From NCBI GenBank assembly GCA_900074725.1, contig LT598457.1, forward strand, positions 186,001-250,000: a DNA stretch of 64,000 bases. Reading direction: 5' to 3'. This DNA comes from Lachancea dasiensis. Lineage: Eukaryota > Ascomycota > Saccharomycetes > Saccharomycetales > Saccharomycetaceae. The notes beneath the pieces were generated by a model. That model made no database searches. It saw nothing but the letters and a program-made list of their open reading frames with translations, and was not told where the DNA came from. Shown here one piece after another: positions 20,269-30,075 of the stretch; positions within the stretch are counted from its first letter, which is position 1; each line of letters starts with the position of its first letter. The translations under genes and the position numbers were made by a program.

Positions 20269-21261
20269 ATGGGAATCGTAAGTCAAAACGTAGCTCGTTT
20301 AGTTCGAACCCAAACTAGAAAAGCTTCAGCAATATCATCAGCAAGCTACATCGTACAGCAACAACAAGCCCAAAGTCGCCGGTCTCAACGCTATTCCACC
20401 GAGTCGTTAGAACAGAAATACGAGGCAAAACTTTTGGAAAGAGCCAAAGCAAGTGGATACGAGTCTGTGGAACAACTCAAGGAAACTTTGAGAGAGGACA
20501 TTGAGAATAAGAAACTCAAGTATAACAAAATTGACCCGTTGAAGGAATTGGAAGAATACGAACAGCGCATGAAAATGTCCCAAAATAACACCAAGATGAC
20601 GGAGTCTAGAGGTCCCCTCGACCCGGCCAAGGCGTCCGCGCCTTTCAAAACGCTCGATTCGTTTTTGAAACTGGAAAAACTGCAAGAATTGTCGAAGCAA
20701 GAGATCGAGTTTCTGTGGCGGGCTCGTTGGGCGAGCAAGGACCAAGTGCTGAACGCCGTGGTGCCGGTGGATGTGTTTGAGCAGATGTCTAAGCACATCA
20801 AGGAGGCTCCAACGTTTGTGCTGCCTCTTCCCCGCGAGATGGAGGCGAGCCGCGAGTCCTCTGCGGCGCAAGGACCTTCGGCATCCGACCAGGGCATTGA
20901 GCTGCATTATATCCAGTGGCAAAGAGCCGGTGCCAACACTGTCCACTGTATCATGACCTCATTAGCTGAGTACAAGCTCCACAAGGAGTTTGCCAAGCCT
21001 CATACAACCTTCCAGTTCCACACCGAGCTCGCCCAGGACAAGAAGATCGTGCTCATGAACGGCCATGTCGAAAAGGACGTTAATGTCTCTCTTCAAGATG
21101 CCCAGTTACTGCTGTTGAACGTTCAAAGATTCTATGGAGCAATGGGCGAGGAATCGGTGTCCTCTAAGCAAAGAGTCAAGCTACTCCACGATTTCACCAA
21201 GGGTTCAAGCGATTTTTCAGTCGAGAAGCTGATTAGCTTTGCTCAATCCATGGATATTTAG
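20269..21261 (+). CDS. ATP11: Atp11-like F1-ATPase beta-subunit assembly chaperone
   Basis: A 330-residue mitochondrial protein (318 aa in S. cerevisiae). The first 45 or so residues are rich in Arg, Ser and Ala with no acidic residue ([20 protein letters not shown]), typical of a matrix presequence. The mature part begins with a charged helical region ([20 protein letters not shown]). It contains the conserved ATP11 domain, including [11 protein letters not shown] and LPLPREME. The domain ends with [10 protein letters not shown]. Atp11 binds free Atp2 (beta) and prevents its aggregation before F1 assembly. Codon choice shifts toward G/C-rich between about 20600 and 20920 compared with the flanks. 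Gene order DAL82, ATP11, PHA2 matches S. cerevisiae. Confidence 0.94.
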   Translation: MGIVSQNVARLVRTQTRKASAISSASYIVQQQQAQSRRSQRYSTESLEQKYEAKLLERAKASGYESVEQLKETLREDIENKKLKYNKIDPLKELEEYEQRMKMSQNNTKMTESRGPLDPAKASAPFKTLDSFLKLEKLQELSKQEIEFLWRARWASKDQVLNAVVPVDVFEQMSKHIKEAPTFVLPLPREMEASRESSAAQGPSASDQGIELHYIQWQRAGANTVHCIMTSLAEYKLHKEFAKPHTTFQFHTELAQDKKIVLMNGHVEKDVNVSLQDAQLLLLNVQRFYGAMGEESVSSKQRVKLLHDFTKGSSDFSVEKLISFAQSMDI

Positions 21262-21461
21262 AGACATAAAAAAATCAACTGAGAAACTCGTCATTTCTAA
21301 GTATATATACGCTACAAGAGTTGCAATATTGACCCTCATGCTATTTGAACTGGGTTTTTCGTATATTTGGTAGCTGTAAGTAAGCATGCGAAGCTTGGAA
21401 AATTGTCATTAGTATACCAGACCCATAAAAAGAACGCTGATACTTAGAGGACATATTTTGC

Positions 21462-22478
21462 ATGGTCAACGTAGCATTCCTAGCCCCATTGGGCACTTAT
21501 ACGCATCAAGCAGCGCTCCAGCAATTTCCAGAAGACAAGCACACCACCTTTACCCCAGTCGACTCTATATCAAAATGCTTCCAGGAGCTTATGACTAATA
21601 AAGAACTGGACTTTGCCGTGGTGCCACTCGAGAACTCGACCAACGGTCAAGTCGTTTTCACCTATGACATTCTCAGAGACCTTATGAACAACAGCGATAC
21701 ATATCAGGAGAATGAAGCGGTGCCTATGTTGGAAATCGTAGCTGAACAGTACGTTTCTATAGACTTATGCCTGATAGCTTCAAAGCCTTTGAATTTAAAC
21801 TCCCTCACAAAGGAAACTAAGCTCGAAATTCACTCGCACCCGCAAGTGTGGGGTCAAGCTGCCAATTATTTGAAACTTTTGGAACAAAAAGTGAGTGCCC
21901 TTCACAAGATTGATGCGAGCTCGACTTCAGCAGCTGTGCGTCTATGTTGTGAAATGGAGGGTGAAGAGCAGGGTGGAGTTATTTCTTTGGCCGTTGGAAG
22001 CAGTATTGCCGCCAAAGCGCATAACGGATTCGTTCTGGACAGCCGCATCAACGACAAGAAGGGCAATACTACAAGATTTCTCATCTTAAAAAGGCGAAAC
22101 AGCCAAGGACCTCCACTCGAGGCCAGACCATTTTCGCCGCTTGCAAACGATCAGATGGTATCTATCCTGACGTTTGTTGTTAAGCAAGATAGCCCCGGTA
22201 GTCTGGTAGATGTGTTAAATGTCCTGAAGGAACATCGGATCAACATGTGCTCCATTACCTCGAGACCCTACCACTTCCCAAAAGACGATAGAATTCAGCT
22301 AACGCCGGAAAATGAGGAAGGCAGGTGGCGTAAGTGGCAGTATATCTTTTTCGTTGAAGTCACACATGACAATCGCTTGGACTGGGCTCCTGTGCTAAAG
22401 GGAATCAGATCCAACTCAATGAGGTTTTGCTTCTGGGGTACACTGCATCGGAATGGTCGTTATTACGATATTACTTGA
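21462..22478 (+). CDS. PHA2: Prephenate dehydratase
   Basis: A 338-residue enzyme (334 in S. cerevisiae) converting prephenate to phenylpyruvate in phenylalanine synthesis. The catalytic domain spans about residues 1-210. It starts FLAPLGTYTHQAA, includes the ENSTNGQV segment and carries the catalytic TRF motif in GNTTRFLIL. An ACT regulatory domain follows (about residues 228-325, SILTFVVKQDSPGSLVDVL), with the ITSRP variant of the ESRP phenylalanine-binding motif. Feedback inhibition by phenylalanine is therefore expected. The spacing after ATP11 is 200 bp. Confidence 0.95.
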   Translation: MVNVAFLAPLGTYTHQAALQQFPEDKHTTFTPVDSISKCFQELMTNKELDFAVVPLENSTNGQVVFTYDILRDLMNNSDTYQENEAVPMLEIVAEQYVSIDLCLIASKPLNLNSLTKETKLEIHSHPQVWGQAANYLKLLEQKVSALHKIDASSTSAAVRLCCEMEGEEQGGVISLAVGSSIAAKAHNGFVLDSRINDKKGNTTRFLILKRRNSQGPPLEARPFSPLANDQMVSILTFVVKQDSPGSLVDVLNVLKEHRINMCSITSRPYHFPKDDRIQLTPENEEGRWRKWQYIFFVEVTHDNRLDWAPVLKGIRSNSMRFCFWGTLHRNGRYYDIT

Positions 22479-22831
22479 ATAGACGGGGAGAAGTACGCAT
22501 GTATATATGGAATATATTCGGACCAAAATAATATAAAGCGACATATTCAGAGATGGCTCTAAAAACAAAGAAGCCTCGGGTATGCCCACGGTCAATGTTT
22601 ATGGTAGAGGCGGCCGCGAATGTAGGTCAGGCTAGAAGAAAATCGCTGCGTATTCGTTCTTGTAATTGTCCAACTTTAGTGTACATCTAAAGCAGCATGT
22701 CTACCTCGGCCACCCAGACATGAACGTTGCTAGCTAGCAAACTGACCAAGCAACTGTTGCAAGGAGTGAAGGGATACTGCCCTGATAAATTTCGTTATTC
22801 CTACAGAAGGAAGATTTCCACCTAAGGGGCT
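22479..22831. other. 3' spacer between convergent PHA2 and HRT1
   Basis: 353 bp that should hold both 3' untranslated regions. It contains a NotI site (GCGGCCGC, about 22610). Nothing else stands out. Confidence 0.5.
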
Positions 22832-23212
22832 CTATCTGCCATACTTGGCAAACTGCCAGGGCTGGTTATCCAGCGGGCACACATTTCTTGTCTGCAGCCA
22901 CTTGTTGATGCAATGCAGGTGGAAGGCGTGGCTACATACACCCCAAGCGGCCACACACTCTGTTTCGCAATCAGTCATAGCAGTGGGCTGGCATTGGATG
23001 CATGGTTCCATAATATGATTTCTACAGATAGCACAGTTTTCCACTGCTATATCCCACGACCAGAAGGCGACTGCTGTCCATTTCTTGACCTCAAACTTCT
23101 TCTTACGTGGTTCACCGGAACCCTCCGATTGTGGGTCGGAAGCCTTAGGTACAATTTGTTCACTATCTTGGGTCACAGGTGGTTCGTCTAAATCCATTTT
23201 ATCAGCGGACAT
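22832..23212 (-). CDS. HRT1: Hrt1/Rbx1 RING-H2 subunit of cullin ubiquitin ligases
   Basis: A 126-residue RING-box protein (121 aa in S. cerevisiae). The N-terminus is acidic and variable. The conserved part begins [16 protein letters not shown], the beta-strand that inserts into the cullin. The zinc ligands follow: [35 protein letters not shown] and CPLDNQPW. It recruits the E2 Cdc34 to SCF complexes, so it would act with the F-box protein encoded at 10.3 kb. Family identity is unambiguous. Synteny with MED7 matches chromosome XV. Confidence 0.97.
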   Translation of the reverse strand: MSADKMDLDEPPVTQDSEQIVPKASDPQSEGSGEPRKKKFEVKKWTAVAFWSWDIAVENCAICRNHIMEPCIQCQPTAMTDCETECVAAWGVCSHAFHLHCINKWLQTRNVCPLDNQPWQFAKYGR

Positions 23213-23528
23213 TGTGTTGGGTATTTGACTTCACGATTGGTCTCGACTTTTGAATGGATTTTGGAATTGGTGGATTCGCTCAGAATTAGGTGACTAAAGT
23301 GGTTAGTGATCTAATATTGAATTTCACTTGATAGTTTTCGAATTTAATAAACGCTGTGCTCAGGCGATCGAAAACCTTTACAAAAACAGTTGCTCTTCAA
23401 GTTATACAGCCTATTGACTTTGAGGGGTCGTACGATTGAGCACTTTGAATTCATATCAGGATTTGAAGAGCCTCCTAATTTGATTTGGTATACAGAGAGA
23501 ACTTTTTTTAGTTTCGGTGTGAAAGAAT
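23213..23528. other. Divergent promoter region HRT1/MED7
   Basis: 316 bp between the two ATGs. I see no clear motif and no RNA gene. Confidence 0.5.
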
Positions 23529-24254
23529 ATGTCAAAGAACGCATCGAACGAAATCACAGCGTTATACCCGCCTCCTCCTCCGTACATAGAGCATTTTACA
23601 GCTGAAAACCTGCACAAACTTCAGGAGCTAGAAAAAGCTGGTCGCGGTGCCGAATCGTTAGATGATGGTCTAAAATACCTTGTCCCTCCTGATGTACCTA
23701 CTGAGGGTCACTACAGAGCTTTCGGCAGCGTATGGCAGGTGAAAGACGAGCTGCCAGATTTGAAGAGTATGGGAATGACACAGCTCTACCTGCCGAAGGC
23801 TGATACAGACGGCAGTAAATCCAGCTATCAAGACAAAATCCAAGAACTTCACAAGCTGCTGCAATCACTACTGCTTAATTTCCTAGAGCTGACAGGTATT
23901 TTAAGTGTCAACCCAGAGCAGTTTCCCGCCAAAGTTGACCATATACAAACGATTTTGGTGAACTTCCACCACCTGCTCAATGAATACCGCCCTCACCAGT
24001 CGCGTGAGTCGCTGATCATGCTATTAGAAGAACAGCTTGAATACAAGAGGAAAGAGATTTCAAAAATCGAACAAGTGTGCCAGGAGGTCAAAGAGAAGCT
24101 GGCCAATTTGATCGACGGAGGAGACAAATACGAAGACTCCACACTGTCTCAGAGCAAACGGCCAGATGCAGGAGACGTAGAGATGGCAGATGCAGTAGAT
24201 GTGACGGAGGAGCATCCAACGGATGGCGCACAAGAAGACGGCAACCACGCTTGA
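23529..24254 (+). CDS. MED7: Mediator middle-module subunit 7
   Basis: A 241-residue Mediator subunit (222 in S. cerevisiae). It opens with the hallmark Med7 N-terminal segment [18 protein letters not shown], the proline-rich region that wraps Med31. [12 protein letters not shown] follows, then a long helical region (about residues 98-190, [20 protein letters not shown]) that forms the Med7-Med21 coiled coil. The C-terminus is acidic and variable. Its start lies 316 bp from that of HRT1 on the other strand, and it is followed by the long PFK27 upstream region. Confidence 0.96.
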   Translation: MSKNASNEITALYPPPPPYIEHFTAENLHKLQELEKAGRGAESLDDGLKYLVPPDVPTEGHYRAFGSVWQVKDELPDLKSMGMTQLYLPKADTDGSKSSYQDKIQELHKLLQSLLLNFLELTGILSVNPEQFPAKVDHIQTILVNFHHLLNEYRPHQSRESLIMLLEEQLEYKRKEISKIEQVCQEVKEKLANLIDGGDKYEDSTLSQSKRPDAGDVEMADAVDVTEEHPTDGAQEDGNHA

Positions 24255-25528
24255 GTCGGAACTCAGTCACGTGCCTTTTGGATTTTGGAACAGTACTCGT
24301 ATTCTTGTTCAGCACAACTCACCAGCAGCGCCCAAACAGCACACAGTTCATGCGACATGGGAGGTCCTGCTCCAAGCCACGGATATCATATCCGGCCCCC
24401 GCACATCGGCTCACGCGTGGCTCACGCTTGCGCGCGAGACGGACGAGGCCCTCGAGGGGCGGGTGTTCCAGCGGTCCCGGCACGTGGCAACAATCTGTCC
24501 ACTTCGTTTTTGTGCACACGGCCGGATAAATTCATCACCAGGTTCTTCCGGGTGCCTGCATCGGCGGTTTTGTTTTTCCGGGCGCAGGCACCCGGTAAAA
24601 CTTCTACGACCTAGTGCCGTGTGTGGTGATTGTTCCGTGCTTGCGAGTCCACAAATGGCAGCTGACCCTGGAAGATCTCGCTCTCGAGTAACGTGAACGT
24701 ACTACGGCCTACATGTGCCCATTGGTGGGGCGATTTCACTGTGAGCGCTTTCAGTTCGATTTCGGCTCGAACTACTGTCAGAGAGGAGAGAGCTCAAAAG
24801 TCACACCTTTACGGTCTCTCCCTTTCGGCCGCTGGCACACGTCCAAGAATGTCCCCGTTCTCTATACGACTTTTCGCTTCTGAACGCATGGCTACTCCCG
24901 CCGCACCGTACTCAAATGCGACATAGCGTGCCAGCGTAACGGATCACCCTCTTTATGTGCGTCATAGCCTACTGGACAATGAGTCCAAGATATGGTGGAG
25001 TCGAAGTGAGAAGAAAAAACCAATGATCAGTCATAGGGCCTCTCAGTCCCACACCCGGCGACAAATGAAATGACGATTATTGTGTACCCATGGGTTTTCA
25101 CTTCTTCTTTAGTTAGTATGCCGGAAGAACGACTCACGCGTCTCACGAGACCGTCACTGCACGGCTGATGATCGCTGCTGGGTGATTAAGAACGCCGGCA
25201 CCCATCAGTTTTTCCGGCATATTTCTTTTTCGTCATTTTTTTTTTTTTTCCAAGACAGGTCAGATCGACTGGACGGTATCAATCGAGGACGCACTTATTT
25301 CTATCGCGAAATTCGATACAAGCCATTTCTGGTCAAATACCCACATTCGGGCTGCTGATGCATCCGGGAGAATAATTTCCAAGATTTTACTAAAGTTCTG
25401 AAATCTATATACTCTTCTTCCTAATATCATTCTGTTCGCTAGATCGGTTCTCCACAACAACTTTTGAACGTTTCATCCAGATTCTATTAGGTGTGGTTAG
25501 ATTCCATAGGTGTAAAATATACCCAGCC
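24255..25528. other. Long GC-rich region upstream of PFK27
   Basis: 1.27 kb between MED7 and PFK27. From about 24340 to 24620 it is clearly GC-rich compared with its flanks. CACGTG E-boxes lie at 24268-24273 and 24481-24485 with flanks, and a 12-bp inverted repeat is listed separately. GGGGCGGG-type tracts near 24460 resemble Mig1-like boxes. Several overlapping ORFs there have no domain and look like by-products of GC content. A T-run lies near 25240. The size suggests a complex sugar-responsive promoter, which is inference. Confidence 0.45.
24548..24595. repeat. Inverted repeat, perfect 12-bp GC-rich arms
   Basis: CCGGGTGCCTGC at 24548-24559 pairs perfectly with GCAGGCACCCGG at 24584-24595 across a 24-nt loop. 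It could form a strong cruciform or an RNA hairpin. Confidence 0.85.
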
Positions 25529-26653
25529 ATGACTGCAGAAGCCCTTCTAGATAGCGGATCTAACTCCAGCTCGACGAACTCCCTGTTTTCGCTCAACAAG
25601 CGAGACAGCTATTCCAGCATTGTCGATCACTACCTGGGTGAGGTCGACGACGAATCTAGTGCTCTCACGTTGCAGTACGCCAGCCGGGGCCGTCGATTCT
25701 CATCCGTTTCCCAGGCTCCTCCACAGCTTCCCGCGGCGGATGACAAACTTGTGGTGATTTTGGTGGGTCTGCCAGCCAGTGGCAAGTCCACCATTTCGAA
25801 CCATTTGATACAGCATTTCAACCAGGATAACCGCACAGTGCACCTGCGCTGTAAGACGTTCAATGCCGGTCAGACTAGACGGAAGCTTAGCTGTCGGAGC
25901 GGAGTCATGAAACTGGCCAACAAATCGGCGGACGACTTGTTCAACCCCAAAAACTCGCAGAAAAAGGACCAGTACGCCAAGCTCACTCTAGACCAGATGT
26001 TCTCAGAGTTGGACGACGATACGTGCGATGTGGCTATTTTCGATGCCACTAATTCGACGGAACAGAGACGTGCGTTCATATTTGAACGGCTGCGTCTCTA
26101 CAACGCGGATATGAACCGCAACTATCAGATTACCCCAGTGGTACTCCAGGTTTCTTGCACCGATCGCGCTTTCGTCCGCTATAACATACACAACAAAACT
26201 TTCAACCAGGATTATTTTGACAAGCCTTACGAATTTGCCGTTCGTGATTTTGCCAAGCGCTTAGCTTATTACCACTCTCAATACATTCCATTCACCAGTG
26301 GCGAGTTCAACACTCAAGTTACGGAGGGAAAAGTTATAGGGGAGGATAACGGGCTGTTCTGGTTCAGCGTTATCAACGCAGGTCATTCCAGTTCTTCAGA
26401 GTCTCTCGAAAAACACTTCCCCCCAAAAGCCACGCACTACCTGGGAGAATTGATAGGCTCGATAACCTCTTTTGTGGATTCTTATTACGATCTGTACGCA
26501 CGTCAGTATGTACAAGACGTGCAGACTTTCGCAAAGAATAAATTTATCTCCAGAGGAGCTTTGGATGTGCCTACTAACAGCAGCGGGGAGATACCGTATG
26601 CTACCATCCTTCATGAAATTGTCAGCGATGACTATTTCTCGAAGCTTAACTGA
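25529..26653 (+). CDS. PFK27: 6-phosphofructo-2-kinase, Pfk27-like
   Basis: A 374-residue kinase that makes fructose 2,6-bisphosphate, the activator of phosphofructokinase-1. After a Ser-rich N-terminus of about 70 residues comes the kinase domain. It has a P-loop at residues 80-88 (GLPASGKST), the FNAGQTRRK segment and a Walker-B-like stretch (CDVAIFDATNSTEQRR). The protein ends after a degenerate remnant of the phosphatase half; no RHGE catalytic motif is present. This matches the 397-aa S. cerevisiae Pfk27 rather than bifunctional Fbp26. The open frame begins at a GTG at 25493, so the first ATG (25529) is taken as the start. Synteny with MED7 and BSC6 (YOL135-137) supports the call. Confidence 0.88.
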   Translation: MTAEALLDSGSNSSSTNSLFSLNKRDSYSSIVDHYLGEVDDESSALTLQYASRGRRFSSVSQAPPQLPAADDKLVVILVGLPASGKSTISNHLIQHFNQDNRTVHLRCKTFNAGQTRRKLSCRSGVMKLANKSADDLFNPKNSQKKDQYAKLTLDQMFSELDDDTCDVAIFDATNSTEQRRAFIFERLRLYNADMNRNYQITPVVLQVSCTDRAFVRYNIHNKTFNQDYFDKPYEFAVRDFAKRLAYYHSQYIPFTSGEFNTQVTEGKVIGEDNGLFWFSVINAGHSSSSESLEKHFPPKATHYLGELIGSITSFVDSYYDLYARQYVQDVQTFAKNKFISRGALDVPTNSSGEIPYATILHEIVSDDYFSKLN

Positions 26654-26828
26654 TATTCTCAGCAAAAGAGAATTCAAACGATTAATGTGTTCACGAAAAT
26701 TAAAGACTATTTCACTTCAACATTGGGTACAGTTCAAGGATATATAACGACTGTTTCATTATAAATTTTATTATAGATCATTATCGATTGTTATTATTGT
26801 TCATGACATTCTAGTTACATACTTTGTC

Positions 26829-28241
26829 TCAAAAGTTCAATCCTGGTAGACCCGACATTGCCGGTGATTGGACTCTAGCACCAGGAGGCATGTAATTAAA
26901 CCCATTGCCCATCGAATCGCCATCTGTGGGTGGCAACGCTATGCCATCTTCCGTTTTGGGCCTGATGGCATTGATGTTATTGTTGATACCGAAATACCAC
27001 GCATTGACCTTCTTGTTGTTGTATGTTGGATCGTCAAAAGCGTTAGGATCATAAGGCCGTGCTCTTGTCCAAAAGCGGATAGTTCTATCTTTCGATGCAC
27101 TGGCCAAGATATGCCCGACTGGACTATAGGACAAGGACGTAATACACTTATCATGCGCGTATGGTATATCGTGAAAGCAGCCAGAGGATGAGCTCTGTGG
27201 ATCTTGAAGAAGATCAAAATGTTTCATTGATCCGTCATAGCAGCCAACTGTAAACATAGTTTCGTTAACAGGGTGCCATGTCAGTGACATGTAGTCAGAT
27301 TCGTCCCTGTAGACAGCCAGCTCTTTCATATTTTGCCGTATATCAAACACTCTGCAACTTTTATCCTTTGATATAACTGCCAGCATGTTGCCTTTGGTAG
27401 GTTGGAATTTGGTGCTGATGATCGTATGCTTAAAACCCAAAACGGTGCTCACACACTGGCCAGACCTGGGGTCCCAGAGTTTGATAAGGTTATCTTTAGA
27501 GCCAGAAACAATGAGACCCATAGTCGGGTGCCAGTCGCAACTGCGCACATCCCAATGGTGTCCTGACAGTGTGCTCTCTTGTTGGCCATTACTAAAATTC
27601 CAAATCTTCAAAATGTTATCATCTGAGCAGGTCACAAACTTGGAATCAGTACCACTGAAAGAGATTCCTCGTATACATTGAGTGTGGGCTTCATCCAGCA
27701 CCTTGACCATATTGAAGTTGGGTTGCCAAATCTTTATAGTCCCATCAGAGTCACCACTAATCAACCAGTCCCCGGCATGTGAATACTTCATAACCGCCAC
27801 AGCGCTGTCGTGAGCCTGCATGATACTCTCAAAGTTGAAGGTTGAGCCATTCCATAGCGAAAATTCACCACTGTAGGTGGCTACCACCAATCTACGGCCC
27901 TCGGGCGTCCATTCCAACGCTGGAATTACATGCTTAACTTTATTGGAACTTAAATGAGTGAACTTAGTGGGAGTATTTATGATTCTTTTGGAATGCAGAT
28001 ATGCATCTGCTGGAAGTATGTTAGTGGTGTAACTAGTTTCGGGCTCCACGTAGGGCAGCGGCAGTCCGTGCCTTTTCAAATAGTATAGTCTATCATAAGG
28101 GGAGCTCATATCCACCGTGCGTCGCTGCGTGACATATCGTTTATCACCCGATTGAGATTCATTATTGCTGGTACCATTCATCAGAAGGGGCGGTCCTTGG
28201 GGTTTCTCACTGGGCAGAGAGATGCGTCTGGAGCTGTACAT
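26829..28241 (-). CDS. PFS2: Pfs2-like WD40 subunit of the polyadenylation factor
   Basis: A 470-residue WD40 protein of the cleavage and polyadenylation factor; it corresponds to human WDR33. The N-terminal segment (about residues 34-75) includes the RRTVDMSSPYDRLYYLKRHG stretch typical of the family. About seven WD repeats follow from residue 100 to 385; clear units end FSLWN, IKIWQ, LKIWN, IKLWD, CRVFD and IRFWT. The tail after the propeller is short and Gly/Pro-rich. Pfs2 recognises the poly(A) signal together with its Yth1 and Ysh1 partners. It converges on PFK27 with a 175-bp gap, and PHA2-PFS2 adjacency in S. cerevisiae is interrupted here by chromosome XV genes. Confidence 0.95.
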   Translation of the reverse strand: MYSSRRISLPSEKPQGPPLLMNGTSNNESQSGDKRYVTQRRTVDMSSPYDRLYYLKRHGLPLPYVEPETSYTTNILPADAYLHSKRIINTPTKFTHLSSNKVKHVIPALEWTPEGRRLVVATYSGEFSLWNGSTFNFESIMQAHDSAVAVMKYSHAGDWLISGDSDGTIKIWQPNFNMVKVLDEAHTQCIRGISFSGTDSKFVTCSDDNILKIWNFSNGQQESTLSGHHWDVRSCDWHPTMGLIVSGSKDNLIKLWDPRSGQCVSTVLGFKHTIISTKFQPTKGNMLAVISKDKSCRVFDIRQNMKELAVYRDESDYMSLTWHPVNETMFTVGCYDGSMKHFDLLQDPQSSSSGCFHDIPYAHDKCITSLSYSPVGHILASASKDRTIRFWTRARPYDPNAFDDPTYNNKKVNAWYFGINNNINAIRPKTEDGIALPPTDGDSMGNGFNYMPPGARVQSPAMSGLPGLNF

Positions 28242-28695
28242 AAGAAGTAAGTTCCAATGTGACTTTGGTAAATATTAGTCAATGTACTCGCGAGTACATT
28301 GACTAGTCGTTACCAGTCAACGACAGCGAACTCTGGATCCAAGGTGAAGTAGCATACTTTGAGGATTGAGCGTACTATGGAGCGTGATATTTGACATGAA
28401 TTTTTGTAATACATAGCTTGCTTCATATGTAGGCATTTGTTGACCGAATTACTGACTTGAGCTTTATCGGCCACACCATCTTTCGAAAAACTGACTACCT
28501 GCAAACCGAGATGGTAGGTAAGAATGGTAGCAATGAGTTGTTTTCGAGGCCTGTGAGGTTACTTTTCCAAAAGGCAGGATCCTTATTGCGGCAGCTACAA
28601 ATGTGCCATTGGTGACGTTTGTGACCGTTCCGCAGAAGTGGGCGTCGAGCTCGTTGAAACAACAGTCCCAGGTTTTTGAATAGCCCTTGTATGTT
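28242..28695. other. PFS2 upstream region and BSC6 3' region
   Basis: 454 bp. Its striking content is the 30-bp palindrome at 28276-28305, listed separately. No other feature was recognised. Confidence 0.5.
28276..28305. repeat. Perfect 30-bp palindrome upstream of PFS2
   Basis: The half TAGTCAATGTACTCG is followed at once by its exact reverse complement; the centre is TCGCGA between 28290 and 28291. It sits 35-64 bp before the PFS2 ATG, so it is in the 5' UTR or core promoter. Confidence 0.92.
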
Positions 28696-30075
28696 TCAAA
28701 AGAGTTCCATTTGGCCCTTGATGACTCTCGGATACAGAAACCACACAAAATAAACCGTACCAACCATAACCCAACATAAAAATGGGAAGCATACGAAGCC
28801 TGCCAGGTGCGTGATAATGCCCACAGAATAAGGTAGTATTGCGGATCCACACCCTCCCAAAGCTACAGCAATTCCAACACCGCTGACGTGCATGTTTTTC
28901 GGCAGCACTTGAAGTGCAACTACACTTGCATTTGGGAACAGAGGGCCCATGAAGACACCGCCCGTAAATATTGCAGCCCCTACGGCGATGAAATATAAAG
29001 TGGAAGATCCTGGAAGGTAAGTTATAAGCAGAAAAACCGTGTAGGACATCCAACACATTCCAGCGTAAAATGCGGATGCCCTGTATTCATTTTTAAAGCA
29101 TCTTTTAGTCACAAAACCCAAAACCATTCTACCAACAGTTAGCCCCATCCAGAATGCAGCAGTCACATAAGACATCGGAATGACGTTTCCCTTTTTGACG
29201 TCCAGAAGGTAGGTGAAAATCCAGGCCCCGGTGGATACCTCAGATCCAAGGTATACAAACATGTAGAGGGCATACATGAAGATTGCAGGCCTCCGTACCA
29301 GAGATAAAAAGCTAGGATGGGTGTCTTCCCCTTCTTCGCGACCCATTTCGCACAGGTAATTGTACTTATTGGCGGTCTCGAACTTGAATGCATAGGGCAC
29401 AAGAAGAAGGCCCAAAAAGGCACAAGTCAGAGGCAATAGAAAGAAGAAGTTCCAGTGGCTATACTTCACGAAGTAAGAGACTATTGGAGCCGTCACCATG
29501 GCGGCCGCGCCATATAGCCCATGCAACACACCCATCCACTCGTTTTTGTGGACTTCCAGGTTTCCAAACAGAACATTGCAAACGGAGTCCAAAATTCCAA
29601 TGGCCAGCCCGAGGGGCAGGAAGCAGCTCACATACATTATGAACCACGGTGGCCGTAGGAGTAAAATCGTATAGCACACCATGCACAGCCCAGCAGCAGT
29701 CATCATTGCCCCTCGAGCGCCAACCAACGTGTGGATTTTCTGGGTCAGCAGGGAGGCTATCCCGTAGCCCATAAATTGTATAACAAACAGGTTCGCCACC
29801 TGTACTTTTGTTACCTCGTAATACGTCGTCAAGGCTGGAACCAGCGCTCCATTGCACTCGTCATTCAGGCCTAGGACCAGAAACAAGGTCAGGCAAGCTG
29901 CCATTTGCCATTTGACGATTGGTTCTTTTTGGTAGTTCAATGGGTAGAGATTGATATTTTCACCTTTATATTCGACTAGTTCATTGTTCTCTGGCGATAC
30001 CGATTCGTTAGAGTGGTTCTCTGCCCCTAAAAGCTCTTCGAGCTCGATGGAGTCATCCCGCTTGTTTCCAGACAT
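28696..30075 (-). CDS. BSC6: Major facilitator transporter, Bsc6-like
   Basis: A 459-residue MFS protein with about twelve predicted transmembrane segments. The first is WQMAACLTLFLVLGLNDECN; the last lies near CFPFLCWVMVGTVYFVWFL. The two halves are joined by a charged loop (KFETANKYNYLCEMGREEGE). A glycine-rich helix (GVGIAVALGGCGSAILPYSVG) is typical of the FucP/YOL137W group. The substrate is not known in S. cerevisiae. The frame is open to a TTG at 30111, but the first ATG is 30075. Position beside PFK27 (YOL136C) supports BSC6 (YOL137W). It marks the right edge of the chromosome XIV/XV block. Confidence 0.85.
   Translation of the reverse strand: MSGNKRDDSIELEELLGAENHSNESVSPENNELVEYKGENINLYPLNYQKEPIVKWQMAACLTLFLVLGLNDECNGALVPALTTYYEVTKVQVANLFVIQFMGYGIASLLTQKIHTLVGARGAMMTAAGLCMVCYTILLLRPPWFIMYVSCFLPLGLAIGILDSVCNVLFGNLEVHKNEWMGVLHGLYGAAAMVTAPIVSYFVKYSHWNFFFLLPLTCAFLGLLLVPYAFKFETANKYNYLCEMGREEGEDTHPSFLSLVRRPAIFMYALYMFVYLGSEVSTGAWIFTYLLDVKKGNVIPMSYVTAAFWMGLTVGRMVLGFVTKRCFKNEYRASAFYAGMCWMSYTVFLLITYLPGSSTLYFIAVGAAIFTGGVFMGPLFPNASVVALQVLPKNMHVSGVGIAVALGGCGSAILPYSVGIITHLAGFVCFPFLCWVMVGTVYFVWFLYPRVIKGQMELF

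Noticed and set aside
24223-24926. Several overlapping plus-strand frames downstream of MED7
   Set aside because: They overlap each other in a GC-rich stretch where stops are rare, have low-complexity Arg/Ser composition and no recognisable domain.
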